Assembly (NCBI RefSeq): GCF_019112545.1
Contig: NW_025064887.1
Span: forward strand, 1,098,524-1,162,523
Reading direction: 5' to 3'
Length of the DNA: 64,000 nucleotides
Origin: Guyanagaster necrorhizus
Taxonomy: Eukaryota > Basidiomycota > Agaricomycetes > Agaricales > Physalacriaceae
In this document: piece by piece, positions 1-12,139 of the stretch
How the letters are laid out: each line of letters starts with the position of its first letter
Position numbering within the stretch: position 1 is the first letter of the stretch
Notes under the pieces: model-generated
Databases searched by the model: none
What the model was told of the DNA's origin: nothing
The model's input: the letters and a program-made list of their open reading frames with translations, nothing else
Position numbers and translations under genes: made by a program

Positions 1-684
1 GAGGGGATTTCTTCAACCTCGCTATGAGACGGATGGAGGGCTGCCCTGTAGCGCCTGAAGACCGGGATAAGCACTTCCGAGCAGCAACACGACCACATAC
101 TTTGAGTAATCTTGGAGGGCGACATCTGCAAGGAGATGAGAAGGCGAACACTAGCATCGCGTGACCTCTGACATACTGAAGTCAAAACTATCGGTTCTCT
201 CGGCAAATCCAAGCCCAATGTAAGCCTTCTTTCCAGCATCCTCAATCCGAACAACAAAATATCGTGATGAATCAAGCACGGCTTCAACAGAAGGGCGATC
301 AGGATCATATGCAGTCTTTGCGAATACTTGGAAAACAGTTAGAACCGGAGGTAGAGTCGTAACAGCGAACGTACATTCCCCTGTGAAGCTGTCAATTGTG
401 GTACTCTAGGTGATGTTTCGACCTGCCGCACCTGTCTGGGCATCCTCAAACAGCAGGGATGCTCCAGATGACTTCTCCACGATTCTCAGACGTCCTTTCC
501 ACAAAGGATTGCTCAGATCACCCCATTCCATTGCGCGATGGCCTGCATTGACTTTCAAGGGCGGTATCTTGTATACTGAAGCCAGAGCGGTCGAGGCAGG
601 CCCGACGAGAAGGATGCGACATTACTTACTGGATATCTCCCTTATGATGAAGAGGATGGACTCAATCTCGTCCTCGACGTCCAT
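1..684 (-). CDS. NECAP-type adaptin-ear-binding coat-associated protein (3' part missing)
   Basis: The gene reads from the ATG at 684 towards the left edge and is cut by the window start. Spliced exons give a start [18 protein letters not shown], then [28 protein letters not shown] and [19 protein letters not shown], followed by [13 protein letters not shown] and [14 protein letters not shown]. This order matches the PHear domain of NECAP proteins, which bind AP-2 and clathrin accessory proteins during endocytosis. Exon 1 is 684-630. Further introns follow the Gln-Thr near 428, the FDF motif near 175, and the DYSK motif near 107, all with GT-AG ends. The C-terminal tail with possible WxxF motifs lies outside the window. 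The fold call is strong. The exact endocytic role is inferred from the family. Confidence 0.85.
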
Positions 685-857
685 GGCGAAGTGAGGCGGT
701 GGTGGTTGTGGTTAGGGTTCAAGACGTCACAAAGCTTATTATCTAATTTCATTTTGTTTATTTTTCCTCCGCTCCGGAAGGGTTAGAGCACATAGCCGGT
801 CCTTTCCCCAAGTCGATCTCAGCGGACAGATAGCTAGCTCTTCCGAGTCCGGCTCCC

Positions 858-2825
858 ATGTTGGTCCCGACTATCATCAAGGACATGTCTCAAAGAGGCG
901 CCAGCGCACTGAAACGAACTCGACAGATAGCGTCGCACATGATGTCGACGACGACCGAGGTATGCTCCAGCTAGCTGTCGCTCTTCACGACCAGAGGATA
1001 ATTTCAAAAATTTAGGATACAGTTAAATTTGAATCTCTTTCGGAGCTGCGGGCGTATACACTTAATCGGCCTGAAAAGCTCAATGCTCTCGACGAGCAAA
1101 TGCTCGGTCTGCTGCGACCAAAAATCGAGGTGGATAATCTGCTCTTATGTCCTAGGATTCCGCTCACCGCTATATCTGAAGTCTTGGAGCAATTCTGATC
1201 TATGCGGAGTAATTCTGGGCAGAGGTACTGGGAGAGCGTTTTGCGCGGGTGGTGATGTTGCTAGTGAGCTAGATTTATTCTTTTCCGTTTCCTGTAGATC
1301 TGAATGAAGATCTTGTGCCGAGGCGTTGCGCAGAACGCGGCAAATCCTGAAACTAGGAAGCGCGCTATCAAGTTCTTCAAAGACGAGTACGTGGCATCGA
1401 CCCTTGCCGTTGCTCTATTCCCATTCCAGTGACGTCTAGGTTTGAACTGGATTATTTGCTGGCAACTATACAAAAACCATACGTGGCTTTGATGGATGGC
1501 ATCACGAGTGAGTGTCATTTTTTCGATGACTTCCCGTTCTGAAGGCGCGCGCTAGTGGGCGGTGGCGTTGGACTGTCTGCGCCGGCAACTTTCAGAATAG
1601 CCACCGAAAACACTTTGTTTGCTATGCCGGAGACTGATATCGGCTATTGCCCTGATGTTGGAGGCAGCTACTATCTTTCTAGACTTGATGGCGAAATAGG
1701 TACCTATCTCAGTTTGACTGGCGCGCGTCTAAAGGGCAGAGCGGTATTGTGAGTAGATTTTGCGGCCCGCGGCATTTTATTGAAAGCGAACGTATCAGCG
1801 AACACGGTCTGGCCACTCATTTCATTCCATCGCGTCGGATTCCCACTGTTGTTGAAGCCTTGGCTGGTGTAGAGGATGCCGATTACGACATTTCATGTGT
1901 CGATGTCAATGGAATTCTTGAGGAGAATTCCGGGGAACGTGAATCCGACGAACCATCTTCACTACTTGTTGGAGCTACACGCGTCGCTCTGGATTCCGCA
2001 TTCCGTCACGATTCAGTCGAGAAGATTATAGACGACCTGACTACGTTCAAGTCCGATAAGGACGAGATGGTTTGTGGTTGGGCGTCCAAGACGTTGGAAC
2101 TTCTGCAGCTCCGTAGCCCGACCAGTTTGAAGGTCGCTCTCGCGGCCATACGCCGCGGCCGCGATCTGGATCTATGGGAAGCACTCAACATGGAATTAAG
2201 AATAGCTACTGCTTATTGCGTGCGTTATGTTTGCCTCATATTATCGAGATGGAGTACATTAAAAATGTATCAGTCAGGCGCCAGTTCCGACTTCATTACT
2301 GGCATCACTGCTAAACTCATTGACAAATCCAAGGGACTACCACAGTGGTCTCCAAGCTCAGTAAAAGATGTGACGGACGATATCGTCTCGCGATTTTTCT
2401 CGGCCGAGTCTACGTTCCTTAGTCAAGCGCCCAAACTGTTTCTTCCGGAAAATGACGTAGCGACGGAGGATGGGTCTACGACAACTATGGAAGGCGTGGA
2501 AAGTGGTCAGGTTAAGAAAGGCAAGGAGGATATCGTGCCCGACGGCCAAGATCGCGATATAGGATCCCCTCCTGAATTCAGTGCTAAACCTCATGCGTAC
2601 CATCGATATAGCCTTCCTACGGAGAAAGAAATCGAAGATATCATTCGGGGCAACGACATTGACTCACCAGGAACAGGATATACCATTGACGAGGTTGTAG
2701 AAAAGGTCTTTGAACACCACGATGGGAAAGTGGGAATCCGGGAGAAGGTGCTTGAGATTGTAGAGCGCAAGTGCAAGATTGTGGATAACGCTGATGGCAA
2801 TTTTGTTTGGGTGAGCTGGAAGTAG
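858..2825 (+). CDS. HIBCH: 3-hydroxyisobutyryl-CoA hydrolase, mitochondrial (valine catabolism)
   Basis: Eight exons (858-959, 1016-1129, 1182-1263, 1323-1386, 1440-1507, 1556-1748, 1799-2219, 2274-2825) give 531 residues. The crotonase-fold signature is clear: [12 protein letters not shown] for the oxyanion hole, then DGITMGGGVGLS, and [18 protein letters not shown] with the Glu and Asp used by HIBCH enzymes. [10 protein letters not shown] and the C-terminal WSP motif follow. The enzyme hydrolyses 3-hydroxyisobutyryl-CoA in mitochondrial valine breakdown. The basic, Ser/Thr-rich N terminus fits a targeting peptide. Related fungal proteins are also mitoribosome components, so that role cannot be excluded. 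The last intron (2220-2273) is 54 bp with no stop, so an uninterrupted frame hides it; removing it restores the family sequence CSGASSDF. The C terminus carries an extra acidic and helical tail of roughly 100 residues. Confidence 0.92.
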
Positions 2826-3225
2826 ACTTACATCTAGTCGATGAAGCGGATTCCTGATGAAGCTCCAATGTCACTGCTTACAATAGCTACACTCGATCTT
2901 AGCGCCACAACTTGTATTTTCGGAGTGTTTGTCTTCTTCTCATGGAGCAATTAGTAGCGAACGGTATTCACGCCGTGTGTACATGTAGATAACATTTTTA
3001 GTCATCCAAGCTGAAGCGACCGACCTTGTTTAAGCAAACGGGCTCAACGGAGAAGGAACGAACAAAAAGTGAGGAAAGAAGCCGGTGCCGTGATGTGAGA
3101 GAACGCGAGTTTCGTCTGACGCCATCTAAATAAAGTCGATGTGAGATGTGACTCAGACGGAGTACATTGACCAAGGGGAGAAAGCTGTTCACGTTGTTGT
3201 CTGAATGACTTGGATACTGTAGTAC

Positions 3226-3266
3226 ATTATCGGCTACTTAACGATACCGATAATAGATACCGTTAA
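3226..3266. repeat. Two interleaved short inverted repeats
   Basis: ATTATCGG at 3226-3233 is inverted exactly as CCGATAAT at 3247-3254. TTAACG at 3238-3243 is inverted as CGTTAA at 3261-3266. The arms interleave. The site lies 500-700 bp upstream of the dioxygenase start and could be a protein-binding site. That function is inference. Confidence 0.4.
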
Positions 3267-3757
3267 TGACTCAGCACTAATCCAGTCAGGATGAAATAGC
3301 ACGCTCGGAGTATATTTCTGTTTATTAAACAAAAGGGCCGACAGAAGGAGAATGGTTCGTTATTTCATGACCCGCCTACCCAAGTTGCGAGGCTGCCGAA
3401 TGTCGATGTCAACTACAATCGAACCGATGCGGTTATGTATGAAGCACGTGTTGAGACGAGCACAGCCACTGCTGTGGTTCTCCTCGTAAAACGGGAAGTG
3501 AGATCAGTAACGGAATTGCCCCATATCGTTTCGTGTAAATGGCTATTGGGGTAAGATGAAGGAAGGGTGGCGACCTGGAATCTTGAGATCTCAGGGTCGA
3601 GAGCCTCTCGTTCTACATACGTCCGGATCGCTCGTTTCCGATATACATAGTCGTGGATCAACGGAACAACTGGTACAGGTTGGGAAAAAATACAGCTGAA
3701 AATATGCCGTGCGACGTTTAATTATTGGTGATGTATGATGTCTCCGCTGCGCGAGGC

Positions 3758-3765
3758 TATATAAG
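3758..3765 (+). promoter_or_regulatory. TATA box of the IDO-like gene
   Basis: TATATAAG lies 37 bp before the ATG at 3802 and 157 bp before the ATG at 3922. If transcription starts about 30 bp downstream, the 3802 ATG would have almost no leader. That favours the 3922 start. Confidence 0.5.
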
Positions 3766-3921
3766 CACCAAAGAAACAGCAGGTCAAACCCCATCTCAAC
3801 CATGGAAAGATTACTTCATAGTTCAGCTTACCATTGCTCCACTGGCTCACCTCTCGACATCGTCTACCTCCTACCCTCTCCTTACCACCTTCTCAGGCGC
3901 GCCCTCTCACTTTTCAACTCG

Positions 3922-5339
3922 ATGAGCAGCATCACCTCCCCTCGCAAGACCATCGACATAACCCGCTCACCCTCAGAATTCGACATCGACGATGAAACAG
4001 GCTTCATGCCTCACCAACCACTTCCCAAGCTTCCATCCAAATACGCCATATGGGAGCTAGCCTTATCCAACGCGTCCGAGGCCCTAGTCTTGGGTACAGA
4101 CGATGGAGACGATGCCATGAACAAACGGCATAAGGGAGAAGCCTGGAGATCCAATATCAAATCGGTTAGTTCTTGACCGTCGAAGCATGAAACGCCGCTG
4201 ATTGGAATTTTCACTAGTGGCTCGTTCTCGACGTAGTCGATCTGCAATCCGACAAGTTGTTGCTTCAGAGAGCGCATCACGTCCTCGCGTATCTACTGCA
4301 CTACTTTGTGCACTCCATCCCATCTGAGGACGCGTCTGCGGTTCACGTACCCGAATCTCTCGCTGTTCCGCTTGTAGAAGTGTCCCGCCTCCTTGGAATT
4401 GCACCTGTCCTTACCTATGCCGACACGGTGCTATGGAACTGGGAACTCATAAATCCCGCGCAGCAACTCTCCATAGAGAACATGCGAGTGTTGGACGTGT
4501 TTTCAGGCACTGACGACGAGCGGTTCTTTCACTCCGTCAACTATACGGTAGAGCTTCGAGGCGTAGAAGCGTTGCACATCATAGACGAGTACAACCGGCT
4601 CCCCAATCTAGCCACGTATATCGCCACATCCAAAGTCGCTAGGGATTTGGATCGGTTGACGGGAATAATAGAAGATATCAGCGACATCATACAGTCGGTG
4701 CAGCCATTATGTGATCCGCACGTCTTCTATTGGGAGATTCGACCATGGTTTTGCGGAAGCGACGCCAGTGGTCCAGATGCAACGGGGTGGATATACGACG
4801 GTGTGCCGGACTGCCATCTTCTAGACCTGAGCGGCCCGTCGGGCGGACAAAGCGCGCTCATGCACGCGCTGGACGTTTTTCTCAACATCGACTTTTCACT
4901 ACGCGAAAAGCGACTCCCAGCTCCTTCGGAACAGAACAAGGGCGGTGACGGCGGATTCATGAAGAGGATGAGACGTTATATGCCCGGACAGCACAGGGAC
5001 TATTTGCTGCATCTGGCCGACACTCCGAGATCGGTGAGGGAGTTGGCGCGGAACACACCATCGCTTCGCGAGCCGTACGATGCAGCGGTCATGGCTCTAA
5101 AAAAGCTCAGAGATCTACATATGCGAATTGTCTGCCGGTACATTGTCAATATGTCACGGACGAAAAGAGAAATCCCGGCGGGTTGTCCGGTCAGCGCGAT
5201 GATGGACAGGATGGACAGACAGAAGAGCCAGAATTCGGACCAGGCAGCAGTCCGAGGTACAGGTGGCAACGAGGTGTCGCGCCTCTTGAAGGCAACACGA
5301 GACGCTACCCGACGCGCCATGTTGAAGGATAACATTTAG
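3922..5339 (+). CDS. Indoleamine 2,3-dioxygenase family haem protein
   Basis: Two exons (3922-4164, 4218-5339) encode 454 residues. Family motifs are in order: the N-terminal LPKLPSKYAIWE, then YFVHSIP, GPSGGQSALMHALDVFL and MPGQHRDYLLHL. The C-terminal helix LRDLHMRIVCRYIV carries the candidate proximal haem ligand, His382 in this model. RGTGGNEVSRLLKATRD follows. IDO enzymes open the indole ring of tryptophan to N-formylkynurenine, which in fungi feeds NAD synthesis or tryptophan breakdown. An in-frame ATG at 3802 in a good context (ACCATGG) would add 40 residues. I prefer 3922 because of the TATA spacing. Fungi often carry several IDO paralogues with different activity, so the substrate is inferred. 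Confidence 0.88.
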
Positions 5340-5985
5340 CGGACGCCATCGGAGAATGATTGATATCTCTGATCATGGGGAGAATAAATGTCGTGATGAC
5401 AAGCGACAAGTATCTAGGTTACAATGACTTTTGGGTCGTAGCTGGTAGCGATATACTAAAATTTTGTTAATAAATTTACGGTATAATTTGTGGTGATCAG
5501 GCACCAGAAAAAATTTTGGACGCACAGGTACATACAAAAAATTGATTAAACGTTCCGCTCTAGCACTTAACCGAAGCAGGGGATAGATGATAGTGTAGCT
5601 AAATTACGGTTGCTTGTCTGGTTGTTCCGTTCGTTGTCAATCGATTTTCGTGCAAGACGTCGAAATACGATATACGAGCAACGTGTCAGGTCGATGAGCA
5701 AATATGTCGAGAGAGCCTATTTGACGATGCTGTAATACTCGTTATTTTGCCACCGTCGCTGGGCGTCGAATTAGAGACATGTCGACATCTGGACTGAAGA
5801 AAAATTGCTATCACGTCAGCGAGACAGATAGATAAGTAATCGGCCAAGGTTCCAATTAGGAACATGAGGAGGATTGTCGATCCAGACGACAGTCTTCCCA
5901 TGACTGTGGCGTGGGATACTACTCTGCGTGACTCGGCGCGTTTACTAGTGGTCACGCGCTTCCGTCGCCTGTCATTTTCACCACC
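5340..5985. other. Intergenic, nothing recognised
   Basis: About 650 bp between the dioxygenase stop and the RPA1 start. It is AT-rich near 5450-5560. The open frames on either strand show no family motif or plausible splice model. Confidence 0.5.
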
Positions 5986-8235
5986 ATGTCCTTCAATCTC
6001 ACTGCCAATGCTTGCTCGCACCTCACTCTGGCTGACATGGAAGATGACATTTTCCAGAGCCCAGTCACTCTTCAGGTCCTGTCTACCAAAAAAGTACCCC
6101 AATCCAAGAGCGTGCAGGCGCAGGACCGGTATCGTATCATCTTGTCAGATGGCATACACTACATCCAGGCCATGCTGGCTACCCAGCTAAACACACTGGT
6201 GGATGAAGAGACGGTGACGAAGAACACAGTGGTCATAGTTGAAAAGATGACCTGCAGTATTGTACAGGAGAGAAGGTACGCGTCTGTGTTTGCGTCGCGA
6301 CATCAGTTAACACGCGTCCAGATTGATTGTTGTGCTAGAGGTCCGAGTCCTTGGCACTCCTTCAGAAAAAATTGGCAGCCCGATCTCACTCAACAAGGCT
6401 GACGATACCCCTGCCCCAGCGCAAGGAATCTCCAACGCGTCAACCAGTGAGATTTCACGCCCACAGCAGCCACAGCAAAAGCAGTCGGGGCAGCCTCAGC
6501 GGACCGGGTCTAACGGCAAATCGAATTGGCATCCTATTGAGGGTCTGAGTCCATACCAGAACACGTGGACCATCAAGGCGCGCTGCACTCATAAATCGGA
6601 CATAAAGACATGGTCAAATCAGCGTGGTGAAGGAAAACTTTTCAATGTCACACTCATGGATGAAACGGGCGAGATTCGGGGTACTGCTTTCAATACTGTG
6701 GCCGATGACCTGTATTCCAAATTTGAGGAAGGAAAGGTTTACTATGTCTCCAAGGCCAGGGTCAATTTGGCTAAGAAGATGTTTTCGAACTTGGCAAACG
6801 ATTATGAACTCGGATTTGAGCGCAATACCGTTGTCGAAGAGGTATGTTCTGTGGTGCTTTGTGTGATTCTGCTCTGATGCTTGTAATAGTGCCTTGAAAC
6901 CACAGGTCTGCCGATGGTGAAGTACAATTTCGTACCGCTTGCCGGTCTCGAGGATATCGCAAAGGACGCCACCTGTGGTAAGTCATTTGATTTGCACAGC
7001 TTCTTCGTTAAAGTTCTGGATACATCTATCAGATGTCATTGCTATCGTGAAAGAGGTTGGTACCGTCAGTGAGATCGTATCGAAGGCGACTTCCCGGGCT
7101 GTAAGTAGGCCTATCGGTATCATCCTTTGATGTGTAGAACTCACGGATACTGTTGACAGACGAAAAAGCGAGAGTTGACTCTTGTTGATCAGTCGAACTA
7201 TTCTGTTCGTCTCACCTTGTGGGGCAAACAGGCTGAGCAATATCAACATGAGAACGAACAGCCTGTCATTGCATTCAAAGGAGTCAAGGTTGGCGATTTT
7301 GGCGGTAAGGATCGCTTTCTGCAGCGGTGGAGTGAAATGGGCTAATGTCATGTCATGTCAGGACGCTCACTTTCCATGGTCAGTTCATCCATGATGTCTG
7401 TCAACCCCGATATGGAGGAAGCATTCAGTCTCCGGGGCTGGTATGATAATGAAGGCAAAGAATCGACGTTCCAGGCCCACAACAGAGGTAGTGCTGCAGG
7501 CGGTAGCGCCGGTGGTTTCAACCGCTCACAGATACGAAGCCTGCTAGAAGTCAAGGAGTCTGAAATGGGCCTGTCTGATAAAACCGAATACTTCTCCACT
7601 CGTGCGACCATCATGCACATCAAGTCCGACAACATTGCCTATCCAGCATGTCAGAATGAGGGGTGTAACAAGAAGGTTGTTGAAAATGGCAAGCAATGGC
7701 GATGTGAGAAGTGCGACCAGAACTTTGATAGCCCTTCTTACAGGTGAGGTTATTCTCGAACGCTGTCCGTCTGACTGACCGTTCTCATGATTAGATATAT
7801 CATTTCCATGGCTGTGGCTGACTGGTCTGGTCAGGCATGGCTTAGTGGCTTCAATGAAGTTGGTCAAATGATCTTTGACATGTCTGCAGATGCGCTGATG
7901 GCGAAGAAGGTAGGCATCTTTTATGGGGAGTGCTCCCCCCTGCCCCCACTGATAATTCTTGTCGTTACAGAACGAGGACGATTCTCATTTCAACGCCATC
8001 ATGCACCGAGTAAATGGTGCAACGTACAACTTCTCTTGTCGTGCCAAGCAAGACTCGTATAATGTATGCCTGTTCGCCATGATTTTTCTTGCTTCTGTTG
8101 ACGCGGCCTTCCATATAGGACACAGTCAGAGTGAGATACGGCATCTCGCGGATCAACAAGCTGGATTACAAGGAAGAATGCAATGCCCTACTTGATCTGT
8201 TGAATACTCCTTGGGCAAGCCGGTCCGTGGCGTAA
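5986..8235 (+). CDS. RFA1: Replication protein A, 70 kDa DNA-binding subunit
   Basis: Nine exons (5986-6275, 6322-6841, 6890-6977, 7033-7100, 7160-7304, 7362-7743, 7795-7909, 7971-8063, 8119-8235) encode 605 residues, the usual size. The N-terminal protein-interaction OB fold (PVTLQVLSTKKV) comes first, followed by a Gln/Pro-rich linker. DNA-binding domain A follows, with NTWTIKARCTHKSDIKTW and GEGKLFNVTLMDE. Domain B includes VVEEVC, VGTVSEIVSKATSRA and RLTLWG. C-terminal domain C carries a zinc ribbon with Cys at about 467, 472, 485 and 488 (C-X4-C-X12-C-X2-C). The protein coats single-stranded DNA in replication, repair and recombination as part of the RPA heterotrimer. The start at 5986 has the context CACCATGTC. 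Confidence 0.95.
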
Positions 8236-8599
8236 GTTGGATTTAGTTATACTCATGTGTTCCTTTGCTACGAATCTGTAATCAAATGTACTATTAGCTA
8301 GATTCGTTACATGGATTTTCATTGTTTTGTTATTGTGCGGCACTTGAGGGGAATTGATTTCATAAGTGCAGTTTTCCCGTGGTGACGGCCCGCTGTTTGG
8401 TCCAATTGTGGACGTGTGCCTCTTTCTGCCACTACTCTCAACACCGTCGGGCGCGTCTCTATCTGGTTCCGTAACTACTCCGGGATCCATACACCCTTAT
8501 TCCTTACTACTCCCATTCATCTCTCGCGACAACCACAGTACTTTCCATAGTTTTGTCGCCTTTTTTCTTCAACGGACGCGACTTATTCTATCATTCAAC
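8236..8599. other. Intergenic/leader region
   Basis: About 360 bp between RPA1 and the next gene. It is C/T-rich just before the start at 8600, as is common in fungal promoters. No coding or RNA feature was recognised. Confidence 0.5.
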
Positions 8600-11500
8600 A
8601 TGGCTGCGAAGACCCCGTCGCGTTACGGACGGTCGGCTAGCCCTGGACTTACACCGGGAAGACGCGTTACGAGCCCAACGTCGTTCTCGACTTCAAGCTA
8701 TTCACCTACAATCACCGGCGCGCAGAAGCTGAACGTCGTGACTCGGGTCACGATTGAGGGCAAGGCACATAGAGACAAAGATGCAGCGAACATTAAGATG
8801 TACCTCAAGGTGCGTGGCGCTGTGCTTGGCCGCTTTTTTTCTGGTTTCTGAACGCGTTTTTTTAGATGTCCATACCCTTAGACCAAGTTGAGCCCGGCAC
8901 GACTATCCCATTGTTTCCTGGTACGTCTGTTCGTACCGTCTCCTATCGCGTAGAATGACAGACCACATTAGAGGAGAATATCAAGGTTTCACTATCTCAA
9001 GTGCATCCTCTCGACAACAACTCTGTCCCGTATCACTTTTCTTCCGCTGTGTCGCCGCTCTTGAATAATGCCGCTCGAGCCCTGAATCTTCCTGCGAGGT
9101 CTCCAGAATCATTCAACGAAGCGTTCAATCTATCCCCGAGCGTCATTAACGCCTCGACATCAACTGCTTCCGCTCGATCTTCAAAAGGGAATACATCGAG
9201 CGATGCTCCTGGGGTTGTGGACGAGCGGTATACCGGCAAGATTCTCGTCAGCGGGTACAATATATCCTACGTTCTCCCCAAAGCATTCCCCCAGTCCTCT
9301 GAACCTCACTCTCGGATCTCGTTTGGAAGTCGCCGCGGGTCCGTTGGTGATCGGAATCACGTCCAGTTCATGGCCGCCATTGAGCTGATGGTTCCGTACG
9401 TCTCACGACCACCGCGAGCCCCGTATTTGGTGCGTGCTCGAGTCTCAATAGGTTTCTATCTTCTGAGCCACGAGTAAGTAGCTGTCCATACCAACTCCCC
9501 GATGCCTACACAATAACATCAAGCTACGGATCTTTCCTCCCCGGGATTCCTTGGCCTCCACAGCGTCGCTCTCTGATGATGATGCGGGGTCGTGGGATCT
9601 TACGTCTGATCCCCACGTCAGTCGCCCCACGCGCACGTCCCGTACAACTTCGTACAACAACTTTGCAGACGATGAGTCCAGTGATTCCTCTGCCAGTGGC
9701 CTTCTCGAAGGTATTGGTATCCAGGGCACATTTCCTAGTGCGGAGAGGATACGAGTGAGGTAAATCATTTCAGTGCATTGATTCAGGTCTGCCACCTGAC
9801 TAACGCTCTCCAAGGTGGGCGAAACCTTTGAAGAACATTGCCAATGGAGACTCAACTGGACGGTGGCAAGTCGGAACAAGAGAGGTCCAGGGTGCGATGA
9901 TTTGCACTGTGAAAGGGAAAATGAAGCACCCGGACAAAGAAGGTGTTGAAGGAATCACCATGGACGTGGAATACAAGGGAACATGCAAAGGCGTCTGGTT
10001 CCCCGGCGTTGCTACTCTCTTGGGGATGGACGTTGGTCTAGTTTCGAAAGGCTCCGACGTGTCATGGGTGACAGGCTACCCTAACAATTGGCAGGTTACG
10101 GGCGGTACCGGTTTTACAGGTTTTGACGTAGGTACACCTCCGTCGACTGATGACCAACGACATGATTCCTTTGATTCCAACTCATCTCATGCTGTGCTCT
10201 CAGCAATGGCAGCCAAAGAGTCCACCAAGGCAAACTCCGCCTCTTCATCAACGTCATCACTGCTCCGCGCACCCTTACCCGTCCAAAATGTTGCTGACTA
10301 TTCCTTTGAGGGATCCGCGTCTGCCATATCATCATTACCTTCAACAGGTGCGTCAATGGCGGGCCTTTCCGCGTCGGAATCAGTACCATCACCTCCACCC
10401 AGTCAAGCTATCACGTTGCACATCAACATGAACGAACTCCCCTCGCGTAACACGTTCACATTCACGATCACCGGCACCATCCTTATAACCCCCAAAACAC
10501 CCGGAACGCCATCTCCTATACCATCAGGAGACGAGTCTGAATCAGATCCTGAACCTGTTCTGCTCCCTGGATTCACTGTTTTCGGTACAGATTCCGAGGT
10601 TATTTCAATTATTGTACGCAACGAGATCGATCGGGGCAGCGCCAATGTGGAGGTGTACAACTCCACGGGTGATTACCGGCGCGATGCCCAAGTACGCAAG
10701 ACGGTGCTCCAGAAAGGCGGCCACACTAAGTGCGGTGATGGTGGGGGGAGGATTGCCCTGCGTAGTGTCGCGGTTAACGGCAAGCTGCCTCCCAGCCGTC
10801 CACGAACACCCAGCAACCAAGGACATCTAAATAACTCGCACTCATCTTCTCCCGCGCTGCTTATGAAAATGCTCTCTTCAATGAACCAAACCAAACGGAA
10901 TATGCCTGTGATTATCCCATCCGTAACTGCAACGGTTACGCCACTTGTGCTGCGAGAGAGCTCGCGTCTCAGTGCTTACGCGGTACGGGTAAGTCTAACC
11001 GCATTGGCGGATCCGGATTCGGAGTGGTTGGAATTTGGACTAGGATCTCTGGGGCAAACATCTTCTTCGAACAGAAAACGACTGCCAAAGGTGGATCTTG
11101 CGTGCGTTAGCGTAGAAGGTGTGCCTGTAAAGTACGAAGCCACTGCTGCTGCCAAGCAGGAACAGGATGGTGACGTGCCATTCGAGCAGATGAGCGGGAA
11201 GGAGTGGATTAGCTGGGTTCGAGTACACATCGGATCGATGAACGGTGGTTCCGTTGTCGTGGACTATGTCGTAAAGGTGGATGACGACGGCGCGGGGAAG
11301 GGGAAGGGGAAAGCTCGAGAAGACGCGCAGTTCGATGTGTTTCTTCCCACGTTTGCGGTGCCGATTGGGAGGCTGGAGGTTATTGTTGAGGATGTCCCTG
11401 GTATATTTCATGTTTCCCCAGAATTCTTGTTGTGCATCGTACTGATCTTCTCACAGGACACGGGATTACCTTTTTGGATTCGAATCTTCGGTATCGTCAA

Positions 11501-12139
11501 GCCAGACGTCGCCTATTGCACTATTCTGGCGAGGAATTTTTCTATCCCCACCTTAGATTGATATTGGATTCCTCCCCTTCGAATAGCAGCCCCCTATCGT
11601 CCTGGTGGAAATCAGGGCTATATATGTGTTTAATATCCCTGGTCGTTTCGTGTGCCTTTTTCCTACCACTATCCTCCGAGCTCAGACGCGTTGGCCAATC
11701 CTTGGACGGCTACTCGTTTGTTCCAGGCTCCCATTGGAACGATGAACCTAGGCCTGTAATCGTGACTACCACTGTGTATTCGAATACGCGACAGTGGATC
11801 GCTGACGAGTCGGCGACTCCGGAACCATCAAGCAGTGAAGATATCTATTACGCTTCGCCCACTTCGTCTATTACCACCACCACCACCACTATCACTGCTA
11901 CCGCCTCTGAAATCAAAATACCCAGGCCAGAAACACCACCGCCTCAGGCTACCTGGGAATCGACATCTTCGTCGTCTTCCCAAGGCCTACAACTTGACTA
12001 CGACTGGGCATCCTGGCAAACCCTTCTAGCGATGTCTTGGGGGGATCTACATCCTCTTCGAGATAAGCTTGTAGAAAGCCTAGAGTCTCTCTGGCAGATC
12101 TTCAGGAAGGCGTATCACTATCCTTTACCACCTCCATGA
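8600..12139 (+). CDS. Large orphan protein with one C-terminal membrane segment
   Basis: Six exons (8600-8809, 8866-8920, 8972-9429, 9482-9759, 9815-11400, 11457-12139) give 1089 residues. I do not recognise a named domain. The N terminus is a basic Ser/Thr/Pro tail (RYGRSASPGLTPGRR). Beta-rich stretches follow, such as LNVVTRVTIEG, SIPTPRCLHNNIKLRIFPP and NTFTFTITGTILITPKTP, separated by Ser-rich loops. A single hydrophobic segment, SGLYMCLISLVVSCAFFLPL, falls near residues 913-934 and is followed by a Ser/Thr/Pro-rich tail. The layout suggests a tail-proximal membrane anchor with a long cytosolic beta-domain region. The topology is inference. The intron at 9430-9481 has no clean frame break, so a simple open-frame call would wrongly extend exon 3 to 9477. 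Confidence 0.75.

Larger units (their letters stand above)
2826..3921. other. Intergenic region upstream of the IDO-like gene
   Basis: About 1.1 kb with only short, unconvincing reading frames on both strands. It holds nested inverted repeats near 3226-3266 and a TATA box at 3758-3765. Both are upstream of the dioxygenase gene and are listed separately. Confidence 0.6.

Noticed and set aside
3802..3921. Upstream in-frame ATG of the IDO-like gene
   Set aside because: It is 37 bp from the TATA box, so the leader would be nearly absent. It is kept only as an alternative start.
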